64,000 nucleotides of DNA. Origin: Leptolyngbya subtilissima AS-A7. GTDB taxonomy: Bacteria > Cyanobacteriota > Cyanobacteriia > Phormidesmidales > Phormidesmidaceae. The position numbers and the translations under genes were made by a program. Position 1 is the first letter of the stretch. Each line of letters opens with the position of its first letter. Shown here one piece after another: positions 17,523 through 24,418 of the stretch. The notes under the pieces were generated by a model. That model did no database searches, was not told the origin of the DNA, and worked only from the letters and a program-made list of their open reading frames with translations. The stretch is taken from positions 1 through 64,000 of the forward strand of contig NZ_JAMPKY010000013.1 in assembly GCF_039962255.1 (NCBI RefSeq). The letters are read 5' to 3'.

Positions 17523-18260
17523 ATGAGGATGGTTGCCATGGGAAAGGGATATGGACAGTACTGCCCTATTTCTAGGGCGGCGGAAATTATTTGTGAGCGC
17601 TGGACACCCCTGATTTTGAGGGAGCTGATGTCTGGCAGTCACCACTTCAACGAGATCAGCTATGGAGTGCCGCTGATGTCGAGGGCGCTGCTAATTAAGC
17701 GCCTCAAAGAGTTAGAACTGGCCGGCATTATTACTCGCCAGGAAAAAACGACCGGGCCAGGATCGGTTTATTTGCTCACCCCGGCGGGGGAAGCGCTGCG
17801 TCCTCTAATTGACCAAATGGGGGTTTGGGCCTCACATTGGACCCGCGATCGCCTCTCCCCTGATCAGCTGGACGACCGACTGCTGATGTGGGCCATGCGG
17901 CGGGGCATTAATCTTGGGGCGTTTCCACCGGCCAAAGTAGTGCTGCAATTTGACCTGCGCGGTCTGACCAAGGGAAAACAGAAGGAACGCAGCTATTGGA
18001 TGGTAGTTGAGTCAGAACGGGTTGATGTTTGTTTCCAAAACCCAGGCTTTGGGGTAGATGTCGTTATCTTTGCCGATCTCAGTGTCTTTACCCATGTCGT
18101 TATGGGCTACGAAAGCCTGGAGCAAGCACTCAAGACGGGGAGCATTGCCTTTGATGGGCCGAGTGATTATGTAAAACAATTGCCGACTTGGCTCTACCTG
18201 CAGCGCGAACGCCGTCACCTGTCAGGGATAGCACCTGTTGTGCTGGGCAAGATGGCATAG
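17523..18260 (+). CDS. HxlR-family transcriptional regulator
   Basis: A 245-aa DNA-binding protein. Residues about 10-105 form the HxlR winged helix: YGQYCPISRAAEIICERWTP, ILRELMSGSHHFNEI, and LIKRLKELELAGIITRQE. The Cys in QYCPIS is at the position used for redox or electrophile sensing in several HxlR proteins. The C-terminal half (about 140-225) is a second domain resembling an SCP2-like ligand pocket. Starts at 17523, 17529 and 17538 are possible; GAGGA before 17538 could be its ribosome site. It is divergent from the flavoprotein it probably controls. Confidence 0.87.
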   Translation: MRMVAMGKGYGQYCPISRAAEIICERWTPLILRELMSGSHHFNEISYGVPLMSRALLIKRLKELELAGIITRQEKTTGPGSVYLLTPAGEALRPLIDQMGVWASHWTRDRLSPDQLDDRLLMWAMRRGINLGAFPPAKVVLQFDLRGLTKGKQKERSYWMVVESERVDVCFQNPGFGVDVVIFADLSVFTHVVMGYESLEQALKTGSIAFDGPSDYVKQLPTWLYLQRERRHLSGIAPVVLGKMA

Positions 18261-18284
18261 ATTGGGGGCATGCTTCTGCGATCG

Positions 18285-19268
18285 CTACCGATTGACTAAC
18301 GTTGTCACCGGAGCCTTCAGATATTCTAAATCTGGTCCAGAGGGAATAATGCCGCCTGGATTGAGCGGAAACAGGTTGCCGTAGTAGTCGCGCTTGACCG
18401 CTTCAATATCGCAGGTCTCCGCTACGCCGGGTAGTTGATACAGACGCCGTAGGTAAGGACCCAGGTGGGCATAGTCTTGAATGCGGCGGCGGTTGCACTT
18501 AAACAAGCTGTGGTAGACCACATCGAAGCGAAACAGCGTGGTAAACAGCCGCACATCGGCCAGGGTCACCCTATCGCCGCAGAGGTAGGGGCGATCACCC
18601 AAAGCCTGATCGATCGCATCCAGTGCATCAAATAGCTCGGTAACGGCGCGATCGTAGGCGGCCTGGGTTTGGGCAAAGCCACAGCGGTAGACGCCATTGT
18701 TAACGGCTTGGTAGGTGCGATCGTTCCACTGGTCAACCTCGGCTTTTAGGGTATTTGGGTAAAGGTCAACCTCTGGTCGAGTGGCCCATTCATTGAACGC
18801 CTCATTCAAAATAACGATGATGTCGGCACTTTCATTATTGACAATGCTGGCCTTCTGCCGATCCCACAGCACCGGTACCGTCGCCCGCCCCTGATAGCCT
18901 GGCTTGACTTGACGGTAGAATTCTGGCAGCGTGCGACAGCCGCGAAAGGGCGTTTCAAACACCCAGCAGCCCTCGTCAGGAGAAGGGATAACGGGCAGAA
19001 CTGAAACGGCTTCTTCCAATCCCTTTAAGGCTCGCGTCACCAAAGTCCGATGTGCCCACGGACAGCCCATACCAACGATTAGCTGATAGCGATTCGCCTC
19101 AGGTAGATAGCCTCCATCGGAGGTAACCCATTGGCGAAACGCGCTCTCAGGCCGCTGGTAGTCACCGCCTTTGCTGCTGGGAGCCATCTGACCCATCATG
19201 GTTTGCCACAGTGTCGTCCAAACCTGCTTAGCCGTGCGAATCAGCAAACCTGGCGGGAGACCAGCCAT
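18285..19268 (-). CDS. Glutathione S-transferase family, glutathionyl-hydroquinone reductase type
   Basis: A 327-aa GST of the Xi/ECM4/YqjG class, whose members remove glutathione from glutathionyl-hydroquinones with a catalytic Cys. The active site GMGCPWAHR has C69. The C-terminal helical domain carries YRCGFAQTQAAYDRAV and RPYLCGDRVTLADVRLFTTL, both typical. The start at 19268 gives a length like E. coli YqjG; a longer frame to 19376 lacks support. The upstream gap holds several hairpins. Confidence 0.87.
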   Translation of the reverse strand: MAGLPPGLLIRTAKQVWTTLWQTMMGQMAPSSKGGDYQRPESAFRQWVTSDGGYLPEANRYQLIVGMGCPWAHRTLVTRALKGLEEAVSVLPVIPSPDEGCWVFETPFRGCRTLPEFYRQVKPGYQGRATVPVLWDRQKASIVNNESADIIVILNEAFNEWATRPEVDLYPNTLKAEVDQWNDRTYQAVNNGVYRCGFAQTQAAYDRAVTELFDALDAIDQALGDRPYLCGDRVTLADVRLFTTLFRFDVVYHSLFKCNRRRIQDYAHLGPYLRRLYQLPGVAETCDIEAVKRDYYGNLFPLNPGGIIPSGPDLEYLKAPVTTLVNR

Positions 19269-19375
19269 AGGAACCTTGCGTGAGGAGATGTTTCTACTAT
19301 AAAGAATGTTTGGTGGTGCATCGCTGCGCGGATGCACCCTACAAATCCCATGGCTCAGGCTCCTTGGATTGACCA

Positions 19376-19491
19376 ATAGGTTGATTGGCAGAACAGAGGT
19401 TTAAACCAATGATCAACCTATCCTTTCCGTGAGGTGAAGGACGACGGAACGTCCTTCTCGACGGGGGTCTGGGGCCTGCGAAATGGCCCCA
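19376..19491. ncRNA. Candidate structured RNA or leader (three stem-loops)
   Basis: Three successive inverted repeats: ATAGGTTGAT/ATCAACCTAT (10 bp, 26-nt loop, 19376-19421), GAAGGACG/CGTCCTTC (8 bp, 6-nt loop, 19436-19457) and TGGGGCC/GGCCCCA (7 bp, 8-nt loop, 19470-19491). Such density in a non-coding gap is suggestive. Strand is unknown; minus would make it a leader of the GST gene. No known RNA family is recognised. Confidence 0.3.
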
Positions 19492-19631
19492 GCGGCAGAT
19501 CTGGTTTGTACCCCAACCTGCGCGCCGCCACAACCCAAGCTCCCACAAAACAAACAGGCTGACGCAGCAACATCTAACCTGAGCAAAGCCGTAGATATTG
19601 TATCGGGCGAATAACCAATCGCTCCTACGAC

Positions 19632-19665
19632 AAAAAAAGCCGCCGACCCGCAAGGGATCGACGGC
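19632..19665 (-). terminator. Terminator of gnd
   Basis: On the minus strand an 11-bp stem with wobble pairs (19665-19655 with 19649-19639, 5-nt loop) is followed by seven T residues. It lies 37 bases after the gnd stop codon. Confidence 0.85.
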
Positions 19666-19702
19666 AGCTTATGTGATGAGGTGATCTAGTGCAAAGAACG
19701 AT

Positions 19703-21127
19703 TTACACCCGCGCCGGAGCCTTTGTCCACTCCGTGTGGAACGTGCCCTCCTTATCAACCCGTAGGTACGTATGCGCCCCAAAGTAATCACGCTGCGCCT
19801 GGGTCAGATTCTGCGGCAGGCGATCGCGCCGGTAGCTGTCAAAGTAATCCAGCGACGCACTAAACGCCGGCACCGGAATGCCAAACGTCGCCGCCATGGC
19901 GATTACTTCCCGCCAAGCCGTCTGGCGATCGAGAATCGTCTGCTTAAACTCAGGAGCCAGCAGCAGGTTAGGCAAGCTGGGGTTTTCGTCATAGGCATGC
20001 TTGATCTTATTCAAGAAGCCCGCCCGAATAATGCAGCCCCCCTTCCAAATCCGAGCCGTTTCGCCCAGGTTGACATCGTACTCGTAGGCCTTAGAGGCCG
20101 CGCCAATCAGCGCCATACCCTGGGCGTAGGAGCAAATCTTTGAGCAATACAGCGCATCGCGAATTTTGTTCACCACCGCTTTGACATCGCCGTCAAAAGT
20201 AGCCGTGGGGCCGCTCAGCTCCTTAGACGCCGCTACCCGCTCCTCTTTAATCGACGACATAATCCGCGCGTTCACCGCGGCGGTAATGGTGGGAATGCCC
20301 ACGCCTAGCTCTAGGGCGCTCATCACCGTCCAGCGGCCTGTGCCCTTTTGTCCCGCCGCATCCAGAATCAGTTCAGCTAAAGGCTCACCGGTTTCGGCAT
20401 CAATGTTGGTAAAGATGTCGGCGGTGATTTCGATCAAAAAGGAATTCAGCTCATCGGTGAGATTCCACTCCGCGAACACGTCGAAGAGCTGGTTGTGGTT
20501 GAGGCCCAATACGCTCTTCATCAGGTCGTAGGCTTCGGCAATCAGCTGCATATCGCCGTACTCGATGCCGTTGTGCACCATTTTGACGTAGTGACCCGCG
20601 CCGCGAGGGCCGATGTAGGTAACACAGGGGCCATCATCGACCTGAGCCGCAATTTTTTTAACGATGGGCTCGATCGAGTCGTAGGCTGCGCGGGTGCCGC
20701 CGGGCATCAGGCTAGGGCCGAGCAGCGCCCCCTCTTCACCACCGCTGACCCCCATACCGATAAACCGCAGCCCAGTGGATTCCAAATCCTTCGTGCGGCG
20801 CTCGGTGTCTTCGTAGAGGGAGTTGCCACCGTCCATAATCATGTCGCCGTCATCCAGCAGGGGGCGCAGCTGGTCGATAACGGCATCTACCGGAGCTCCG
20901 GCTTTAACCATGACCAAAATGCGACGAGGCCGCTCTAGCGACTGCACGAACTCTTCAAGGCTGTAGGTGGCCTTAACATTTTTGCCCTGGGCACGCTTTT
21001 CCATAAAACGTTCGGTCACGGCGGCAGTGCGGTTGTACACGGCTACCGGAAAGCCCTTACTCTCGACGTTAAGCGCCAGGTTCTCGCCCATAACGGCGAG
21101 CCCAATTACACCAAAACTCTGTGCCAT
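19703..21127 (-). CDS. gnd: 6-phosphogluconate dehydrogenase (decarboxylating)
   Basis: The enzyme converts 6-phosphogluconate to ribulose 5-phosphate with NADPH and CO2, in the oxidative pentose phosphate pathway that cyanobacteria use in the dark. The 474-aa product has the Rossmann motif GLAVMGENLALN (7-18), YNRT for NADP specificity, MVKAGAPVD, GMGVSGGEEGALLGPSLMPG, the catalytic YVKMVHNGIEYGDMQ, and GTGRWT. Length is standard for the long form. It has its own terminator. Confidence 0.97.
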   Translation of the reverse strand: MAQSFGVIGLAVMGENLALNVESKGFPVAVYNRTAAVTERFMEKRAQGKNVKATYSLEEFVQSLERPRRILVMVKAGAPVDAVIDQLRPLLDDGDMIMDGGNSLYEDTERRTKDLESTGLRFIGMGVSGGEEGALLGPSLMPGGTRAAYDSIEPIVKKIAAQVDDGPCVTYIGPRGAGHYVKMVHNGIEYGDMQLIAEAYDLMKSVLGLNHNQLFDVFAEWNLTDELNSFLIEITADIFTNIDAETGEPLAELILDAAGQKGTGRWTVMSALELGVGIPTITAAVNARIMSSIKEERVAASKELSGPTATFDGDVKAVVNKIRDALYCSKICSYAQGMALIGAASKAYEYDVNLGETARIWKGGCIIRAGFLNKIKHAYDENPSLPNLLLAPEFKQTILDRQTAWREVIAMAATFGIPVPAFSASLDYFDSYRRDRLPQNLTQAQRDYFGAHTYLRVDKEGTFHTEWTKAPARV

Positions 21128-21593
21128 ATCAATACTCTCGGTAACGGTTCGGTCGGAGGTCTAAAACGGATTTCTACGGAAAACTGTAGGGTGGGCGGGT
21201 AGTGGGACGTTAACGGAATGCCACAAAGAATGCTACTGGCATCAAAACTGTCAACAGCCTAAACAACTTTTTCGGGATGGCCATGCTCCCAAAGGTTTTC
21301 TTTAGGTGTGAAGCTCAAAAGCCAGGAAGTCTTGACCTCCAGAGATCGGTATTCACTTCAGGTACAGAGTTTCGTCTACTCAACCCTTGCTTGTGATTAG
21401 TCTGTAGGGAAAGGCGGTCAGCGGAGCTGCAATCAATCTTCAACCCTAGCCCCTCAACGCTTTCTCGCCTACCCTCCCCATCTCCCCACTGCCTGCCGTG
21501 ATTTTTCTGAGATTCTGTAGCCCCTGAAGCTGTGAAATTGAGCAAGTGCCGCAACAATGGCGTTACGTTGTGGCGTTCTCTCTCCATCTGGCT
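21128..21593. other. 466-base gap, no gene seen
   Basis: Between the gnd start and a small exported protein gene. On the minus strand a TTGACA hexamer (21252-21247) about 120 bases upstream of gnd could be a -35 box, but no good -10 is seen. No RNA gene or convincing hairpin with a T run was found. Confidence 0.4.
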
Positions 21594-21977
21594 ATGAAAC
21601 TTCTCTCTCGTTCTGCCTTGGCGGCTTCTATAGCGACGGTTGGTCTTGTAATCACTGTCGGCTCTGGAACTGCGTATTCTGGCTGTGCCCTGTCTAACTG
21701 GGGTAATGCTGAGCTCTCGACAGCGAACGATGGGCCTAACGGCTTTTTGGTGGCTTCGCCTGACACTAATGCTCTGGGGATGGCCCTTGGTGGATTGGGA
21801 GCGATCGCCGCTCTGCTATCCGGTGGCACTCTGCTAACGCGCCAGCGCTGGCAAGCCCAAACGGCGGCCGCCTTAAAGACTGAGGTTGACCCAAGCCCAA
21901 CAATTCAGATTGAAACGGTTTTGGTGTCTGAGCCAGCTGAGATTGAGAGTGAGGTAGCTTTGGCCTACCGGCGTTAG
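21594..21977 (+). CDS. Small exported or membrane-anchored protein, unrecognised
   Basis: A 127-aa product. Residues 1-31 look like a signal peptide (MKLLSRSALAASIATVGLVI core). Two Cys or polar residues follow, then a second hydrophobic segment around residues 62-82 rich in Gly, Ala and Leu, and a polar C-terminal tail with several Glu residues. An earlier in-frame start at 21546 would place 16 residues before the signal peptide, so 21594 is preferred. It may be a thylakoid or plasma-membrane protein with a short lumenal/periplasmic loop. No family is recognised. Confidence 0.55.
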   Translation: MKLLSRSALAASIATVGLVITVGSGTAYSGCALSNWGNAELSTANDGPNGFLVASPDTNALGMALGGLGAIAALLSGGTLLTRQRWQAQTAAALKTEVDPSPTIQIETVLVSEPAEIESEVALAYRR

Positions 21978-22050
21978 ATTGACTTGACTGTGTTTGCAAA
22001 TCTCCTTGAGTAGCTGAAGGGCTGGTTGTTGACCGGTCCTTTTTTTGCTT

Positions 22051-22377
22051 TCAGGACGGCTGCACCTGGGCCTGGAGCCAGCTCAAGTAGTCAGGCAAAC
22101 CAGCCACAATCGGTAGAGCGATAATCTCGGGCACCTCATAGCTGTGGTGCTGGGTGATGGCCTGGGCGATCGCATCAAACTGGCTGAGGTCGGCTTTGAC
22201 GATCAGCTGCCACTCGGGCTCGGTGTGGATTTTGCCCTGCCAACGGTAAACAGAACGGATCGACAGCACGCTAACGCAGGCCGCTAGATGGGCCTCCACC
22301 AAATGGCGGGCCAAGCTCTCGGCCTCGGCCTCAGAGCCAGCGGTGACCAAAACGACTCCTAGGGATGGGGGCGACAT
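22051..22377 (-). CDS. cutA: CutA1 divalent-cation tolerance protein
   Basis: A 108-aa trimeric CutA1-type protein; the family has a conserved ferredoxin-like fold and a debated metal role. The stretches ARHLVEAHLAACVSVL, YRWQGKIHTEPEWQLIVK, and HSYEVPEIIALPI are diagnostic. The start ATG at 22377 overlaps the stop codon of the upstream pentapeptide gene as TGATG, so translation is probably coupled. A longer frame beginning at 22446 lies inside that gene and is rejected. Confidence 0.93.
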   Translation of the reverse strand: MSPPSLGVVLVTAGSEAEAESLARHLVEAHLAACVSVLSIRSVYRWQGKIHTEPEWQLIVKADLSQFDAIAQAITQHHSYEVPEIIALPIVAGLPDYLSWLQAQVQPS

Positions 22378-23312
22378 CACTGCTGGGGAATGCGATCGAC
22401 AAACTGCGACTGGTTCAAAGTTTCCCGGGCTGGACGGTGGGTCCAACGGGTTTCCCCTTGCACTGTTTCGTAGAGGTAGGTGCGAGCTTCTTCCGGCAGC
22501 ACCGACTCGGTGAACTCAGTGCCCACCACCACGGCGGCTTTAAGAGACGCCTCCCCCAAGTGGGCACGGGTGAGGTCAGCCCGCGATAGATCTACGCCGT
22601 CAAGCATGCCGTTCCACAATACGGCCCCGGTCAGATCAGAGCCGCTGAGGTCGGCCCCTAATAAACTCACCCCGCGCATGGTGGTGTGGGTAAGATTGGC
22701 CGAGCTGAGGTTGGCGTGGTCGAGGTTGGCCCCGTTGAGTTTGGCCTCTTTGAGGTTGGCCCCGGCCAAATTCATGCCGTGTAGGTCGACGCCGTTGAGC
22801 CAGGCTCCTTCCAGGTTGACAGCATCCATGCAGGTGCGCTCTAGGTCGGCCCCACTGAGTCGGGCCCCGGTGAGATGCGCCCAGGATAGGTTGGCCCCGC
22901 TCAGGTTCGCGCCGCGCAAATTGGCCCCGGTCAGGTTAGCGCCGCAGAGATTGGCCTCCCGCAAATCGGCATTGCGCAGGTTGGCATGGCACAGGTCGCA
23001 GCCGCTGAGTTTGGCATTGCGCAGGTCAGCTCGCACTAAGAAGGAGCCACGCAGGTTGGCCTTGGTGAGGTCAGCCTGGTTCAGGTGAGTCTCGCTCATT
23101 TTGGCAAAGCTCAGGTTCGCCCAGTTGAGGGTGGCGTAGTCGAGGTTGGCCTGGGTGAGAAAGGAGCGGCTAAGGTTGGCACCTTTGAGATTGGCGCGGC
23201 TGAGGTCCACGTCTACCAAAATGTGATGGCTAAAGTCACCACCGGCCAGGCTAATGCCAGTGAAGTCACGATAGCCAGCTTCGTAAAGCTCGAGGAAATA
23301 TTTAATGTGCAT
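22377..23312 (-). CDS. Pentapeptide-repeat protein
   Basis: A 311-aa protein dominated by A(N/D)Lxx repeats from about residue 25 to 250, such as ANLSGANLSWAHL and ADLSGSDLTGAVL. This pattern folds as a right-handed quadrilateral beta-helix. No signal peptide or membrane helix is seen. A short non-repeat N-terminus (MHIKYFLELYEAGYRDFTGI) is common in cyanobacterial members, which supports the start at 23312 over 23393. Function is unknown; some members mimic DNA, most are unassigned. It is cotranscribed with cutA. Confidence 0.88.
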   Translation of the reverse strand: MHIKYFLELYEAGYRDFTGISLAGGDFSHHILVDVDLSRANLKGANLSRSFLTQANLDYATLNWANLSFAKMSETHLNQADLTKANLRGSFLVRADLRNAKLSGCDLCHANLRNADLREANLCGANLTGANLRGANLSGANLSWAHLTGARLSGADLERTCMDAVNLEGAWLNGVDLHGMNLAGANLKEAKLNGANLDHANLSSANLTHTTMRGVSLLGADLSGSDLTGAVLWNGMLDGVDLSRADLTRAHLGEASLKAAVVVGTEFTESVLPEEARTYLYETVQGETRWTHRPARETLNQSQFVDRIPQQ

Positions 23313-23635
23313 AATGCTTCTATGGCGAGTCGGGGAAGCGCCAGACTCACGGGGGGCGACTAATGGCACGGCAGGTTCCCAAAACTGGGGCATACAGATT
23401 GTGAAGGGGTATGAAAAGCGACCTTAAAAATGAGATTTATGAGTAAGGTTAACGCTTCTTTAACTAAGACTCAGGAACATAAATTTACAGTTCAAAATGT
23501 GTTTAATTATTTTTTTACAATTGCTACACACGGGGGCTGTGTGGCTTGGATACAGCTTATTTGCTTTCTTCTAGGCTGACAGACTTCGTTGCTTTTGTTT
23601 GATAATTTGGTGAGAAACTTAGCACTCGACAAGTC
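23313..23635. other. 323-base AT-rich divergent promoter region
   Basis: Lies between the divergent pentapeptide gene and a membrane-protein gene. The centre (about 23430-23530) is AT-rich and probably carries promoters. A short stem ACACA/TGTGT occurs near 23527-23543. No gene is seen. Confidence 0.4.
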
Positions 23636-24295
23636 ATGAATCGATTGATTTTTTGGGGCGTTTGGCTTGGGTTTATTCTGTATGCATTTATACTTGCTCC
23701 TCCCAATCGCCCCGACACCGCTGAACTGATCTTAAAACTTTCCACAGGCGCGTGGGAGGGCATTAACCCTACCGTCATAGCCCTGTTTAACGCTATGGGA
23801 ATTTGGCCAATGGTCTACGCTGCGGTGGCTTTGGTAGACGGCCACGGACAAAAGCAGCGGGCCTGGCCCTTTGTGGTGGTGTCGTTTGCGGTGGGGGCTT
23901 TTGCGCTGCTGCCCTACTTAGCTCTGCGACAGCCTAACCCCAGCTTTAACGGCCCCAAGAGCGCTCTGCTGCGCCTGTTGGAATCTCGCTGGCTGGGAGC
24001 GGCCCTGGCAGCTGGGGCGATCGCCCTAGCCGCCTTTGCATTACTTAAAGGTGACTGGCCTGATTTTTGGCAGCAGTGGCAGACCAGCCGCTTCATCCAC
24101 GTGATGTCGCTGGACTTTGTTGCCCTGTGGCTGTTGTTTCCGGTGCTGCTGCGCGACGACATGGCCCGCCGGGGCATGAGTCAGCCCTGGGTGGTAGCGG
24201 CGGTGCTGGCCCTGCCGTTGATAGGCGCTTGTTTATATCTAGCGCTGAGGCCGGCTATTGAGGAGAGTCCGGTAGCAGAGGGCGTGGGAGCGTGA
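23636..24295 (+). CDS. Multi-pass membrane protein, function unknown
   Basis: A 219-aa integral membrane protein. Hydrophobic segments are visible at about residues 3-21, 47-66, 77-95, 117-136, 154-173 and 181-203, so five or six helices. The loop LRQPNPSFNGPKS (about 99-111) recalls a conserved motif in cyanobacterial and plastid DUF-type proteins, but I cannot name the family with confidence. No enzyme or transporter signature is seen. A mirrored minisatellite block follows the stop codon. Confidence 0.65.
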   Translation: MNRLIFWGVWLGFILYAFILAPPNRPDTAELILKLSTGAWEGINPTVIALFNAMGIWPMVYAAVALVDGHGQKQRAWPFVVVSFAVGAFALLPYLALRQPNPSFNGPKSALLRLLESRWLGAALAAGAIALAAFALLKGDWPDFWQQWQTSRFIHVMSLDFVALWLLFPVLLRDDMARRGMSQPWVVAAVLALPLIGACLYLALRPAIEESPVAEGVGA

Positions 24296-24418
24296 GGGGA
24301 GTGGGAGAGTAGCGGGTGGATGAGTGGATGGGTAAAGAGTAGATGGGGGGGATAAGGGAGATCAGAGTTGCTTCCCCACCTTCCTTACCTTTCTCATCCC
24401 CTTCTCTCCCTCATCCCC
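24296..24418. repeat. Mirrored G-rich / C-rich repeat block
   Basis: A purine-rich arm with GTGGATGAGTGGATGGG units (about 24290-24355) is followed by a pyrimidine-rich arm (CTTCCCCACC... about 24370-24418). It lies exactly between convergent genes and could fold as a shared 3' hairpin. Confidence 0.65.

Larger units (their letters stand above)
19269..19702. other. 434-base gap with several stem-loops
   Basis: No gene is visible. It holds a fragment of the GTAGGGTGCAT repeat family (19311-19342), three consecutive perfect stem-loops (19376-19421, 19436-19457, 19470-19491), and the gnd terminator. On the minus strand the stem-loops lie upstream of the GST gene. Confidence 0.6.

Noticed and set aside
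19339-19653. 104-codon minus-strand frame between GST and gnd
   Set aside because: It runs through three stem-loops and a repeat fragment; Cys/Arg/Trp-rich nonsense-like composition.
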